The notes beneath the pieces were generated by a model. It saw only the letters and a list, made by a program, of their open reading frames with translations. It made no database searches and was not told where the DNA came from. A stretch of DNA of 39,673 bases from Phycisphaerae bacterium (GTDB taxonomy: Bacteria; Planctomycetota; Phycisphaerae; Phycisphaerales; Phycisphaeraceae), in NCBI GenBank assembly GCA_030426385.1, contig JAUHYI010000042.1, positions 1-39,673 of the forward strand. The letters run 5' to 3'. A program made the translations under genes and the position numbers. Positions 10,061-18,847 of the stretch are shown here, piece after piece. Numbering within the stretch: the first letter of the stretch is position 1; every line of letters begins with the position of its first letter.

Positions 10061-10150
10061 AAGCGATGATGTGATTTTTGCATGTTGGATAATACGGTTG
10101 GAAACAAATGGTTGATCACGTGGCAGCGATCGAAAAGTGCGACACGTATT

Positions 10151-11356
10151 TCAATCCATCAGGCCACGCAGGCATTGCCAATTCAGTTTGAACTCGAAGT
10201 CCGCCGCTTCGCGCACGATCAAGCCGTCATAGCCTTCGTCGTGCGTGCCCTTGGCAGCCATCGGTAATTCGGTGGCTGCGCGATCGGCATGCAGTGTGAG
10301 AAATGAATAGACGTCATAATCGGCGTCATTTCGATCGCCGAAAAATTCGCGCGCAAAACGGTAGGGCGGTTTGTCCGGCTCGCCCGGCATGTACGGCAGA
10401 CGATTGCCAGGCCACATGTCGTACTCCCACATATTGACCTGATGTCCCACGCACAGGTCGACGTTTTTCCAACTCGTCCAGGTTTGCCAATCATTGTGAT
10501 GACGCCAGGTGGTCATCACTTTGCCCGCACCCCACGGCAGATAAACCTGCCACGGCCCCATGTCCATGCCCACAATCAATCGGTGGCCGCGCCGTTGTTG
10601 CATGGTAGCCAACTCGCGCAGCAACATCGTCCAGTACGTGCCATAGTGTTTGTAATAGTCGTTGATATCGAATGGGTCGCGACGAACATCGATGCCGGTT
10701 CGTTCGAGATAATCCTGAACGGCGGGCTGTTCGAATCCAAACCAATCGTCGGGTCCATCAATGGGATAGCTGTACCACGCATGACTGTTGGGATACACAA
10801 TAGCATCGGCAAAATCATGCTGAAAAATTTCACGGTAATAATTGAGTAGCCACAGACGATTTTCAGGATAGGCCAGTGAGGGTACGGCCAGGCGTTGCTT
10901 GCCATCGCGCGAGGTGATGCAGCGGTCGGGATGTTGATGGACGATGCTGTCGTTGAGCCCGGGAAAATATTGATCGTAAGGGCAGATGTAAATGTTCAGT
11001 GGCATGCCGTCTTGCCGAGCGACTTCGCATGCCACTTCCAACGGATTGCCAATTTGCGCGTAGGTTTGTTTGAAAATATCAGCGACTTCACGCCTGCGTT
11101 GATGGGATTCTTTCGCGACGGACAACCGGGAGAAATCCGCAAAATCAACGGCTTTTTCAGGTGTATATTGATCGAACGCCGGCCTGCATGTGGTGGGCAC
11201 CCATGACATACCCGCGCCTTCGACACGGAAATTCAAACTACCCACGCCAACCGCTTGCGCGCTTTCGTATAAATGGTGCATGGCATCACGGCCGTAGACG
11301 CGTCCATACTCGTAAACCTGATCGTAGTAATCCCAGTGGATTGATAACGGTTTCAT
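10151..11356 (-). CDS. Uncharacterised TIM-barrel-like hydrolase of the glycan locus
   Basis: A 401-residue protein starting MKPLSIHWDYYDQ. It has the alternating hydrophobic strands and aromatic/acidic loops of a glycoside-hydrolase barrel, including NIYICPYDQYFPG, AIVYPNSHAWYSYP, RLIVGMDMGPWQVY and a GTHDEGYDG segment near the end. I cannot place it in a named family. No signal peptide is visible. The in-frame ATG at 11395 would add 13 residues; neither start has a clear ribosome-binding site, and 11356 is chosen because the fold seems to begin there. It is the last gene of a minus-strand series with two secreted GH-A-like proteins, a pseudopilin-like protein and a PEP-CTERM protein. It is convergent with the hybrid kinase. 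Confidence 0.65.
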   Translation of the reverse strand: MKPLSIHWDYYDQVYEYGRVYGRDAMHHLYESAQAVGVGSLNFRVEGAGMSWVPTTCRPAFDQYTPEKAVDFADFSRLSVAKESHQRRREVADIFKQTYAQIGNPLEVACEVARQDGMPLNIYICPYDQYFPGLNDSIVHQHPDRCITSRDGKQRLAVPSLAYPENRLWLLNYYREIFQHDFADAIVYPNSHAWYSYPIDGPDDWFGFEQPAVQDYLERTGIDVRRDPFDINDYYKHYGTYWTMLLRELATMQQRRGHRLIVGMDMGPWQVYLPWGAGKVMTTWRHHNDWQTWTSWKNVDLCVGHQVNMWEYDMWPGNRLPYMPGEPDKPPYRFAREFFGDRNDADYDVYSFLTLHADRAATELPMAAKGTHDEGYDGLIVREAADFEFKLNWQCLRGLMD

Positions 11357-11430
11357 GTTTGTGGGCTCGATAGATTTACCAAACACAAAATGCAATGCGT
11401 TGGCGTATAAAAAATGATGCGCGAATACAA

Positions 11431-12729
11431 TCAGGGACGCAACGGCAAGCGTGTGAAGCGTACCACGCCTTGGCCATTGGGCTGCACGGTGATGGTGGCA
11501 GGATGATCGACGTCGGTTGCGGTGGTGAGGGTGATGTCCTCTTCGCCGGTGAACACGGACAGCTCAAACCCAATCGGATTCGCACGGCTTTTGCTTTTGA
11601 CCGATGCTGTGACGGGGTAAGGGGAAACGTTGGCGACCATGATGTAATACTCGCCGTAGTATTCATAAGTCTGCACCGGCACCAGTCCCGCGCCCTGGCC
11701 ACCTTCGCCAGTCCATGATAGATGCAAGTCAATCGGCCGACCTTCGCAAACCAGGGGCGAGACTTTTTTGATTTCCTGAACCGCTTCGGTCATGTTGGCC
11801 CAGCGTTGTGTCAGGATTTCATCCGCGTTGCCTGTTTTGCCGCCGAGCGATTCGTAGGCGTAATAGCTATAAAAAATAATACCTTTGGCACCGCCGATCA
11901 GGCCGAGGTAACTCGCTTGTCGAATCTGTGACAGGGTCAGTTCATCGGCGGGGTCTTTGGAAAAATAGGACCCATGATACATTTGTGGCATCAGCCAGAC
12001 CGGCTTGCCCGTTTCTTCTACCGCACGCCGAACATAGTCGTAGGTCAAAATGGCGGGCAAACTGTTTTTGCCACGATAGGGATAGACATCGACGATCGTG
12101 ACGTCGCCTGCGTGTTTGAACGTGTGAAACCAGTTGGGGTGCGTTAATAGTGTGACCACCAGATGGTCCGGACTGTTGGCCTTGAACACTTCGTACATCG
12201 TTTCCAATGGTTCCACAAATTTCGCCAACGGCTCTTCGGTGGTGTTCCATCCAATCACCGTGGGATAGTGGTCGTACGTTTCGAGTACTTCCAACGGCCC
12301 CATGTCGGATTGATTGCCATAGCTGAACGCTTTTTTAAGTCCTTGCAGATCGCCCGCATAAAAATCGACATTGTGGCGATTGCCTTTGCTGAGGCTTTCG
12401 AAATGAGCCCAGTCATAATGTCCGCCGATGACCCATAGGTTGTGTTTGGTGGCCTCGTCATAAAAAGTGGCATCCACCGCACCGGAGGTGAGCAGTGTGT
12501 TGAATCCCACGTCTTTGATTTTGGCAAATTCTTTGCCTTCGCCTTCAATGCGCACGCCGATGGGAAACACGTCTTGGCCATTAATCATCAAGGTGCCGTT
12601 GGCGCGAAAGGAGGTGCGGGCACGATCGTTTGATGCGATTTGGTTTTGCGCGTGCGCGTGTTGTGATGCGCAGACGATGACGCTTGCTGCGGTGAATAAT
12701 GTGACGATGTGATAACGCGATAAAATCAT
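11431..12729 (-). CDS. Secreted GH-A-like glycoside hydrolase, paralogue 1
   Basis: A 432-residue protein with a Sec signal peptide (hydrophobic residues 8-21, probable cleavage after AHAQ near residue 28). The mature part opens with FRANGTLMINGQDVFPIGV, as in clan GH-A barrels where substrate-binding 'G.P.F.IG' precedes the first strand. IGWNTTEEP holds the candidate acid/base Glu166. Later strands include VTIVDVYPYRG and KPVWLMPQMYHG. A C-terminal beta-rich region follows from about residue 345. It is paralogous to the next upstream gene, with the same order of segments, so a tandem duplication is likely. A 33-bp perfect inverted repeat lies in the 254-bp gap between the two. Substrate is unknown; the neighbours suggest a marine or host glycan. 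Confidence 0.78.
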   Translation of the reverse strand: MILSRYHIVTLFTAASVIVCASQHAHAQNQIASNDRARTSFRANGTLMINGQDVFPIGVRIEGEGKEFAKIKDVGFNTLLTSGAVDATFYDEATKHNLWVIGGHYDWAHFESLSKGNRHNVDFYAGDLQGLKKAFSYGNQSDMGPLEVLETYDHYPTVIGWNTTEEPLAKFVEPLETMYEVFKANSPDHLVVTLLTHPNWFHTFKHAGDVTIVDVYPYRGKNSLPAILTYDYVRRAVEETGKPVWLMPQMYHGSYFSKDPADELTLSQIRQASYLGLIGGAKGIIFYSYYAYESLGGKTGNADEILTQRWANMTEAVQEIKKVSPLVCEGRPIDLHLSWTGEGGQGAGLVPVQTYEYYGEYYIMVANVSPYPVTASVKSKSRANPIGFELSVFTGEEDITLTTATDVDHPATITVQPNGQGVVRFTRLPLRP

Positions 12730-12795
12730 GGGAGTCTCTGGATAATATGTGATGAATCAATACGTTTACGATGTCATGGCAATCCCGATAAGAGT

Positions 12796-12883
12796 TTTCC
12801 CGTTAGCCGTCGCCCTTGGGCGGCGCGATGGTCCAGGTTTGACGCGCGTTTCGCGCCGCCCAAGGGCGACGGCTAACGGGAAA
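12796..12883. repeat. Palindromic element with 33-bp perfect arms
   Basis: The left arm 12796-12828 (starting TTTCCCGTTAGCC) is an exact reverse complement of the right arm 12851-12883 (ending GGCTAACGGGAAA), with a 22-nt loop between. The arms contain the self-complementary GCCCTTGGGC core, so each could also fold on itself. The element sits in the 254-bp gap between two paralogous hydrolase genes. A diverged copy lies at 29044-29121, so it is a dispersed repeat and not a gene-specific terminator. In an RNA it would form a very stable stem and could reduce read-through from the upstream to the downstream paralogue. Confidence 0.92.
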
Positions 12884-12983
12884 TCGCGCACGAGAATTTA
12901 TTGGAATTTGTATCAGTGGTGTGTTTACGGCATGCGGAAAAACCACCAGGCTAAAAATCTGACAACCTGAAAAACCCGGAAAA

Positions 12984-14303
12984 TCAGGGGGAAAGTGAGG
13001 AGGGGAGGGGAGCGGGTCGTCGGGTGATTTCGAAGACGCCTGAGGTATCGGGTTCGACCACGATGGTTGGGAACTCCATTTTTTGGGCTTCGTTGACAGT
13101 TTGTGTCGCGTCGCCTGTTTGTAAGCCGAGCACACGAATGCCTGCGGAGCCGGTGAAGACTTTGGCCTCGAACGCATTGGGGTAGCCATAGTTGGTGCCA
13201 AGGATCTGGGCTTTGACGGGTGTGGTTCCGATGTTCGAGACCAGCAAATAGAATCGACCGTCGTAGGCCAGCAATCGCGTCAGTGGATTTTGACCTTTAC
13301 CGTTTTCATTTTTCCAAACCACGCGAACCTCATCGGATACGCGCCCATCGCACAGAATTGGTGACAGCTTCTTGAGTTCGCTGACCACCGTTTCGATTTT
13401 TTGCCACTGTTGCGCCTCGGTTTTTTTGTCCAGCTTTTCGAAATGACTGACGGTGGGATGACTGAACATGATGTAACCCTTGGCGCCGGCGATGAGGCCG
13501 AGGTATGCCTGATTGCGATAGTTGGCCAGCGTCATGGGCGGCACGTTTTCCCATTTCTTCCACATGCATCCGCCCTGGGCCATCAGCCAGACCGGCTTAC
13601 CATCCATCGCTTCGACGGCATGTTTGACATGATCGTAGGTGTAAATTTCCGGCTGCGCGCGATCGCCCGGCCGATAGGGATACACGTCTACCATCAACAC
13701 GTCGGTCGCATTGCGGAAATGGTGATACCAGACTTTTTCAGCTGAGACCATGGTGGTGATGTGTCCGGGCGTGCGCGACTTCACCAGTTCATGCATGAAT
13801 TCCAACGGTTCGCTGTAAGCTGCTTTGGGTTCTTCGGCAAGATACCAACCGATGACACCGGGCAGATTGTCCCAACGCTCGAGGCTTTCGATGATGGTTT
13901 GCGGCGTTTGGTTTTTGTAGGTGAACGCAAGGTCGAAGCCGGCTTTTTCATGTTTGTTGAGATCGACATCTTTATTATCCGCGCGGAAGGTGGCCCAGAT
14001 GTAATGCGGTGCGAGTATGTAAAGCTCCGCGTCACTGGCAGATTTGAAATACTGATCGCTGGCATCGCCGCCGGTGGTGACCATGTTGAACCCGAGGCGT
14101 GCCATCTCGGCATTGGTTTCGCCGTGAATGGATGCGGTGTAGATGCCGATGGGGAAGATGGGTTGGCCATCGATCATGAGTGTGCCGTCGCCACGAATGA
14201 ACGCGCGATTGGGTGCATCGTCTGCGCGTGCCGATGATGTTGTGTAAGAGAAACAAGCGGATATGCCTAGCAAAAGGCACAGGATCGCAACGCGATGCGT
14301 CAT
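12984..14303 (-). CDS. Secreted GH-A-like glycoside hydrolase, paralogue 2
   Basis: A 439-residue protein. The frame is open further upstream, but MTHRVAILCLLLGIS at 14303 gives a clean signal peptide (probable cleavage after SARA) and has GGAG 8 nt before the ATG, so this start is chosen. The mature part begins FIRGDGTLMIDGQPIFPIG, then LGFNMVTTGGD, and IGWYLAEEP with candidate acid/base Glu158. LMVDVYPYRPGD and KPVWLMAQGG follow. The C-terminal third is beta-rich (about 345-430). It resembles the next gene downstream segment by segment, so the two are tandem paralogues. Both are probably periplasmic or secreted. Substrate cannot be read from the sequence. Confidence 0.8.
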   Translation of the reverse strand: MTHRVAILCLLLGISACFSYTTSSARADDAPNRAFIRGDGTLMIDGQPIFPIGIYTASIHGETNAEMARLGFNMVTTGGDASDQYFKSASDAELYILAPHYIWATFRADNKDVDLNKHEKAGFDLAFTYKNQTPQTIIESLERWDNLPGVIGWYLAEEPKAAYSEPLEFMHELVKSRTPGHITTMVSAEKVWYHHFRNATDVLMVDVYPYRPGDRAQPEIYTYDHVKHAVEAMDGKPVWLMAQGGCMWKKWENVPPMTLANYRNQAYLGLIAGAKGYIMFSHPTVSHFEKLDKKTEAQQWQKIETVVSELKKLSPILCDGRVSDEVRVVWKNENGKGQNPLTRLLAYDGRFYLLVSNIGTTPVKAQILGTNYGYPNAFEAKVFTGSAGIRVLGLQTGDATQTVNEAQKMEFPTIVVEPDTSGVFEITRRPAPLPSSLSP

Positions 14304-14386
14304 CAGAAAAACTCCACGAATTAAAAGAAAAATGAGGGGTAGGCAAACGTCTCTGGCGAGAACCGTTGGCCTAGCGTTTATGTTGG

Positions 14387-15130
14387 TTATTGGCCCGGTA
14401 CTAGTGAGTAGTTGCTGCCGTATAAACCCGAGCCGCGGAAGTAGCTGTTGCGCGAGACATGTCCATCGGCGAAGGCCATGTTGCACGTGGGCTCAGCGTA
14501 AAACGGTTCATGAAAGTTGGCGCTGCCTGCCAGACCGAGGGGTGGGTCCCATCCGTCGACTTGTTGGGCCGCGGGTACACCCCAATTCACATCGAAGAGG
14601 TTGTATTCACCAAAGATGACAAACTTGGTGGTGTTTCGGATCAGTTCCGCATCGTTGCCAATGTTGTTGGCGTTTGGATTGATAAATGATGACGCCCATT
14701 TTTCGGGGATGCCAATGACGTTGAATATGTAGCTCGCCCCTGACATTGACCAGACCGTGGGAGAAATAGCGCCATGGGGCCCGGCCGTCCGCCCTTTATC
14801 AGAGGGGCATTGGAAGACGCTGAGGAATCCGTTGACATAATCGTTGAGTGGGCGTGGGTCGGTTGCTCCGCCTTTGGATTCGCCGCCCTGGCCGAACTCG
14901 CGATACCCCGATACGCCGATGTATTCGAAAAACGTGAAGTCGTTGTCGTTGAGATATGTCATCTGCGCCAATGTGATTTGGCGCAGGTTAGTGCCGCATT
15001 GAATGGCGCGGGCCGACTCGCGAGCTGACGACAACGCAGGCAAAAGGATGGCGACCAACAGAGCCACGATGCTGATGACCACGAGTAGTTCGATGAGTGT
15101 AAAACCCGGTTCGTGTCTGCGACGTTGCAT
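14387..15130 (-). CDS. Type II pseudopilin-like protein with a planctomycete-type C-terminus
   Basis: A 247-residue protein. A prepilin signal MQRRRHEPG precedes [18 protein letters not shown], the conserved class-III leader with cleavage after Gly9 and Glu at +5. The rest is a globular domain with four visible features: [22 protein letters not shown], and near the end [10 protein letters not shown], the DGHV motif of the large planctomycete pseudopilin family. These proteins assemble in the cell envelope; the family is greatly expanded in this phylum and poorly characterised. The ATG at 15130 is chosen because it gives a normal short leader and has GGAA about 7 nt upstream. Longer in-frame starts at 15145 and 15289 exist, but the latter would translate a 15-bp tandem repeat. 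It is embedded in a glycan locus. Confidence 0.88.
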   Translation of the reverse strand: MQRRRHEPGFTLIELLVVISIVALLVAILLPALSSARESARAIQCGTNLRQITLAQMTYLNDNDFTFFEYIGVSGYREFGQGGESKGGATDPRPLNDYVNGFLSVFQCPSDKGRTAGPHGAISPTVWSMSGASYIFNVIGIPEKWASSFINPNANNIGNDAELIRNTTKFVIFGEYNLFDVNWGVPAAQQVDGWDPPLGLAGSANFHEPFYAEPTCNMAFADGHVSRNSYFRGSGLYGSNYSLVPGQ

Positions 15131-15185
15131 GGTGGGGTTCCGCATCAATGAGATTGAGAAAATGTTCAGGCGAGGTAGTTTCGGC

Positions 15186-15245
15186 AATGTTGTTGGGCCA
15201 AATATTGTGGCGCCCAATGTTGTGATGCCTAATGTCGTGATACTT
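15186..15245. repeat. Four degenerate 15-bp tandem units
   Basis: Units AATGTTGTTGGGCCA, AATATTGTGGCGCCC, AATGTTGTGATGCCT and AATGTCGTGATACTT follow each other exactly between the PEP-CTERM and pseudopilin genes. They keep a long frame open on the minus strand that would encode an (ITTLG)-like pentapeptide repeat, which is why the pseudopilin frame extends to 15289. The position upstream of a normal prepilin leader argues that they are leader or intergenic DNA. Confidence 0.75.
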
Positions 15246-15311
15246 CGTCGCGTTGAATCTCGAAAGGCCATGGATCGCGGTTGGGCCATCCATGGCGAAT
15301 GTCTTTTTGAA

Positions 15312-16079
15312 TTAGCGTCGGCTACGTAATATCAAACCGCTGGCCACGAGCAACATGCCAAGGCTGGCGGGCTCGGGAATTTCAGAAACCGGCGGTGCAA
15401 AAATGGCCACATCCTGTTCGACTGCGATCCAATCCAGCGACCCTGATCCGACAATCGATCCGCCTAAATCGCCGAAGCGAATACCTTCAACGCTGCCACT
15501 GAAATTGTTGGCAATGGTGCCGGTCAACACCGGTGCCAGCACCGCATCGACATAGACGGAGAAGTTGTTGCCCAGTCGGGTAAAGCGGTAGGTGTGCATG
15601 CCATCGTCGAGGGCGACATTGCCTTGAGCGCGTGTGCCGCCGCCTTCTTCTTGAATGGCGATGAAGTGATTGCCTGCCGACTCGCCGAGTCGAATTTCAA
15701 AGAGGCTGCCGGTGTCGTCGGGATCGTTGACGGCAATGGACAGGAAGAAGCCGCTGGGATCGGCGGTGGGATCAGCGCGAAAGTCTAGCGTGTAGCCAGT
15801 GGCATCGAGGTCCACGCCGTCGGCACCGTATCGTCCCCAGACGCCGCTGTCGGGACTGTTGTTGGTGGTGACGGTGGCGATTTCGCCTGAGATGCTTGCG
15901 AGGGGATCGGACCCGGTGAGTGCCCATGGTGTGGCGACGGCGCTGGGGGCCTGGCCTGTGGTGGGATCATAGATGTGGTCATAGTCGACAGCGGGCAGGC
16001 TTGCGGCGTTGGCCATGGTGGGAATCAATAGAAGTGAACACGAGGCGGTCAAAAGAAGTGATTTAAAGCAGATGTGCAT
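15312..16079 (-). CDS. PEP-CTERM sorted surface protein
   Basis: A 255-residue protein with an N-terminal signal peptide ([20 protein letters not shown], probable cleavage after ANAA) and a C-terminal PEP-CTERM signal: [16 protein letters not shown] followed by the basic RSRR end. The middle is beta-rich ([34 protein letters not shown]) and looks like a concanavalin/LamG-type jelly roll, which could bind carbohydrate. Such proteins are exported and processed by an exosortase system. The ATG has GGAGAAGG just upstream. Its promoter, divergent from the lacI-family gene, carries the same inverted repeat as the regulator's own promoter, so it is a likely target of that regulator. Confidence 0.88.
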   Translation of the reverse strand: MHICFKSLLLTASCSLLLIPTMANAASLPAVDYDHIYDPTTGQAPSAVATPWALTGSDPLASISGEIATVTTNNSPDSGVWGRYGADGVDLDATGYTLDFRADPTADPSGFFLSIAVNDPDDTGSLFEIRLGESAGNHFIAIQEEGGGTRAQGNVALDDGMHTYRFTRLGNNFSVYVDAVLAPVLTGTIANNFSGSVEGIRFGDLGGSIVGSGSLDWIAVEQDVAIFAPPVSEIPEPASLGMLLVASGLILRSRR

Positions 16080-16148
16080 GATGCCTTCTCCAGTTAGGCG
16101 ATAGGTTCAGCCGGCACTCTGCCGGCCCAGTCTGATTTCCACCAGGGA

Positions 16149-16177
16149 TTATCTTACTCGCATAAGTATTTGTCAAG
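16149..16177 (-). promoter_or_regulatory. Sigma70-type promoter of the PEP-CTERM / glycan arm
   Basis: On the minus strand TTGACA (16177-16172) and GATAAT (16154-16149) are separated by 17 bp. Transcription would start near 16142, about 60 nt before the PEP-CTERM ATG. The spacer holds an inverted repeat also found in the facing promoter. Confidence 0.8.
16154..16168 (-). promoter_or_regulatory. Candidate LacI-family operator 2
   Basis: Read on the minus strand the site is ACTTATGCGAGTAAG. It matches the site in the lacI-gene promoter (ACTTACGTAGGTAAG) at 11 of 15 positions, and all four differences are transitions. It occupies the spacer between -35 and -10 and touches the -10, so a bound repressor would block RNA polymerase. 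Confidence 0.7.
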
Positions 16178-16286
16178 TGTTAATTGTGGTTGCATTGAAA
16201 AAACGGCAAGAGCCGGCCGAAATATTGGATAAATACACGAGAAAACATGAAAAATTGGTTTTTATGCAGGGTGCGGCTGCGAGGTA

Positions 16287-16314
16287 TTGACAGACTTACG
16301 TAGGTAAGTATAAT
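16287..16314 (+). promoter_or_regulatory. Consensus sigma70 promoter of the lacI-family gene
   Basis: TTGACA (16287-16292) and TATAAT (16309-16314) are both perfect, with a 16-bp spacer. The start codon ATG begins at 16321, only 6 nt after the -10, so the predicted first transcribed base is at or next to the A of ATG and the message would be leaderless. There is no room for a ribosome-binding site. Confidence 0.85.
16294..16309 (+). promoter_or_regulatory. Candidate LacI-family operator 1 (autoregulatory)
   Basis: ACTTAC and GTAAGT are perfect inverted arms around GTAG, filling the spacer between the -35 and -10 of the regulator's own promoter. The same sequence pattern stands in the divergent promoter 140 bp away. 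Position and symmetry fit negative autoregulation. Confidence 0.75.
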
Positions 16315-16320
16315 TCCGCT

Positions 16321-17358
16321 ATGGCACACGTCACGATGGCTGACATTGCGAAACAAATTGGCGTCTCACGCGCGGCGGTGTCGTACGCTCTGAACGGGCT
16401 GGCACGAGAGCGCGGCGTGGGGCGAACGCTTGAACGGCGCATTTTGCGGGCCGCAGAGGACTTGGGCTATCGACCCTCGCGGTTGGCGCAAAGTCTGGCG
16501 AACAAACGCACACGCACCTTGGGATTGATTTTGCACAACATGGGCGCGAGCTATGGGCCGATGCTGACCGAGTCGCTCGAAACGGCGGCGCACGCCGCGG
16601 GCTATCAAGTGATGTTGGCTCACCATGCCAACGACCTGGAACGGTTCCGCGCGGTGTTGAGCAACATGCTCGGTTGGCATGTCGACGGCCTGGCGGTTGT
16701 GCCCCTAACCGGAGCCTGCCAAAGCCATGCCATCGAAGATCTCAAACGCCAACCTGTACCGACCACACTCATCGAACGCAATGTGGCCGACAGCCAAAGT
16801 CATCTCGTCGCTTGCGACAGCGTGTCGGGCACACGCATGGCAATGGAGCATCTCATAGGTTTGGGGCATCGTCGGATTGCGCTGCTATCGGCGCCTCGTG
16901 AATTGCTCGAGTCGCAGGCTCGCGAAGATACCTATCGCCAACAATTGCGGCGCGCGGGTATCGAATACGATGCTCGCCTGCATGTTGAATCAACGATCGG
17001 CGAAACCCCCGAGGCCCTTGCCGCATCCATTCGACAGATGATGGCCTTGCCCGATCGTCCCACGGCAGTGGTGGCGATCAGTGGCGATCGCGCGATATCG
17101 ATGTACAACGTTTGTCGGCAGCTCGGATTGGACGTGCCTGCTGATTTATCCATCGTGGCGATCACGGGTATGGTCTTCGACGATTTCAGTCGCATTCAAT
17201 TCACCAGTGCGCGATTGACCTATCAGGAAGTCGGCAAAGCGGTATTCCAGTTGTTGCAGCATGACATTGAAAATGGGCCGACTGCTCCGCGTCAATTGCT
17301 CACGGCCCCGCAATGGATTGATGGTCAAAGCACTGCTATTTTACGAGACACGCCATGA
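16321..17358 (+). CDS. LacI-family transcriptional regulator
   Basis: A 345-residue protein. The N-terminal helix-turn-helix (MADIAKQIGVSRAAVSYALNG, residues 6-26) and hinge (YRPSRLAQSLANKRT, about 50-65) are typical. A periplasmic-binding-protein-like ligand domain follows (TLGLILHNMGASYGP onward, to about 340). It would bind an operator as a dimer and leave it on binding a sugar. Two matching inverted repeats in the divergent promoters make its own operon and the minus-strand glycan arm the likely targets. Its stop overlaps the next start by 4 nt (ATGA), so it is translationally coupled to the unidentified gene and then the GH20-like gene. The inducer is probably a product of the local hydrolases. 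Confidence 0.93.
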   Translation: MAHVTMADIAKQIGVSRAAVSYALNGLARERGVGRTLERRILRAAEDLGYRPSRLAQSLANKRTRTLGLILHNMGASYGPMLTESLETAAHAAGYQVMLAHHANDLERFRAVLSNMLGWHVDGLAVVPLTGACQSHAIEDLKRQPVPTTLIERNVADSQSHLVACDSVSGTRMAMEHLIGLGHRRIALLSAPRELLESQAREDTYRQQLRRAGIEYDARLHVESTIGETPEALAASIRQMMALPDRPTAVVAISGDRAISMYNVCRQLGLDVPADLSIVAITGMVFDDFSRIQFTSARLTYQEVGKAVFQLLQHDIENGPTAPRQLLTAPQWIDGQSTAILRDTP

Positions 17359-18821
17359 GTTTTTCGCCGTCTGTGCTGGCCGTGAATCCTGTCAATCCCC
17401 AGGCATCCGAGCGCGTGCCGGAAGTGGCGGTGAACTATCTTGGCCCGTTAATTACCAACACGACACAGCCGGGCGAGCGCAAAAGCGATGGCGTGATCCC
17501 CGCGCATCCCGGCGGTGGGGCGTTGCAGGTGGCGCAGGATCGATGGATGATTTTTTTTGCCACGCTCAATCATCAAGGGTCGGATTGCAATCGCAGCATT
17601 CTGTATCAACTGCGCCAGGATTCGCCGGATGGCGCATTGCTAAGTGAAGGCGTGGTGGACACCGGCATCGAGAACTGGGATCCCTTGGATCGGGGTGATC
17701 GTTTTGTAAAAAGTTGCGGCATGCCGATCGCGTTTGGCGTGCCTCAAGGCGCAACACTTGAGGGTCAAGATCAGGGGCAGAGTCAGGGCCAGGGTCAGGT
17801 GATGCCGCACGCGAATGTGTTTGTGGTCAAGTGGTATCGCTGGGCGCATCTGCGCCAGGATGGCTGTTTGTATAACCCCGCGCATCATGCCCAGCAATGG
17901 CCCGAGGGACCGTCGATAAAAAATCAAACCATGCGCGTGGAATGGATGCAGTTCCGGCTCAACGAGGCACGCGACGATATCGAACGATTGACCGAGCCGA
18001 CGGTGTTGCGTCAGCGTGGTTATGAAAGTGGAGATTCGTTTTGCGAACTCGGCCCCGGGATGCAGATGAATCATGCGATGAAATCGCCGGTGCCCGAAGA
18101 CGCGTCGTGTCGGACATGGGTCAGCGTCGACACGTTTACGCCGTATTTACCTGCCCATTATGCGCATGGCTCGGTGGCGGCGGTGCGTTTTGCGTTCAAT
18201 GAAAAGCGTGGTTTGTACGAATGGGTGGACGTGGGCCGAACAATAGCGATACCGGATCGTCTGGTGGGTGAGGCCAGTGTGAATCGCGTGCAGAATCGAT
18301 ACCTCATCGCATTGCGATGTTTTGAATACGATAATCGTGGCAGTGATACCTGTTGGTTTTCGACCGAAGATTTGTTTGGCGATTGGGGTACGCCGACGTT
18401 CACGCCGTCGTCGCCTGTGCCGCGCATTGCATTTGTCTGCGGAGATGGCGTGATGCGTTTGTTTTCCAACTCGCGTAAAAAAAACAGGGCGATCGATGAC
18501 CGTTCCATCCTGAGCTGTTGGGATGTTGATCCGCAGGCCTTGCAATTGAGCAAGCAGCGCACCATGCTGGATGCGGGCACGATGGTCTGGCCGTTCAACG
18601 ATCCGTTTGTGGACATGGCCAAGTTGTGTCCGCCGATCGGCCGACGCCAGTTGTTGTTGTTTCGCGTGATCGATCGAGCCCATACGCAAGCCAATGTTGA
18701 ATTGAGCCCCTCGGCAAATTCCGCGGCGTTCAGTCTGGCGGGCATCCATGCGGCGGAGTTGCTGTACGATAAACCCGTTGCGTCGCAATGGACTTTTGCC
18801 AATCAAAATGCCGACGCCTGA
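17355..18821 (+). CDS. Unidentified protein of the glycan operon, possibly propeller-like
   Basis: A 488-residue protein I do not recognise. It starts in the ATGA overlap with the regulator gene and has no signal peptide. Short repeated beta segments with aromatic residues (DRWMIFFATLNHQG, NVFVVKWYRWAHL, RYLIALRCFEYDNRG, GVMRLFSNSRKK, RQLLLFRVIDR) resemble the blades of sialidase-fold or five-bladed glycan-processing propellers, and openings such as GGGALQVAQDRW fit that. A Q/G-rich insert (GQDQGQSQGQGQ, about residues 137-148) comes from a 6-bp tandem repeat. Between a sugar regulator and a hexosaminidase, it probably handles an intracellular oligosaccharide. The function is inferred from context only. 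Confidence 0.7.
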   Translation: MSFSPSVLAVNPVNPQASERVPEVAVNYLGPLITNTTQPGERKSDGVIPAHPGGGALQVAQDRWMIFFATLNHQGSDCNRSILYQLRQDSPDGALLSEGVVDTGIENWDPLDRGDRFVKSCGMPIAFGVPQGATLEGQDQGQSQGQGQVMPHANVFVVKWYRWAHLRQDGCLYNPAHHAQQWPEGPSIKNQTMRVEWMQFRLNEARDDIERLTEPTVLRQRGYESGDSFCELGPGMQMNHAMKSPVPEDASCRTWVSVDTFTPYLPAHYAHGSVAAVRFAFNEKRGLYEWVDVGRTIAIPDRLVGEASVNRVQNRYLIALRCFEYDNRGSDTCWFSTEDLFGDWGTPTFTPSSPVPRIAFVCGDGVMRLFSNSRKKNRAIDDRSILSCWDVDPQALQLSKQRTMLDAGTMVWPFNDPFVDMAKLCPPIGRRQLLLFRVIDRAHTQANVELSPSANSAAFSLAGIHAAELLYDKPVASQWTFANQNADA

Positions 18822-18847
18822 ATGTTTTTGCTGTGGAGCTTGTTGCT

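Noticed and set aside
10081..10100. TTGGATAATAC as a promoter after the hybrid kinase
   Set aside because: It sits between convergent genes, no gene lies downstream on the plus strand, and no -35 is at a proper distance.
12984..14486. Long form of paralogue 2 starting at 14486
   Set aside because: It would bury the signal peptide 61 residues into the protein and overlap the pseudopilin gene; 14303 has GGAG upstream.
14387..15289. Long form of the pseudopilin starting at 15289
   Set aside because: It would place a 53-residue tail with a tandem pentapeptide repeat before a normal prepilin signal; the ATG at 15130 gives the usual leader.
18147..18806. Two minus-strand frames of about 215 codons opposite the unidentified gene
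   Set aside because: Both are shadows in different frames of the plus-strand gene, which has operon context and ATGA coupling.
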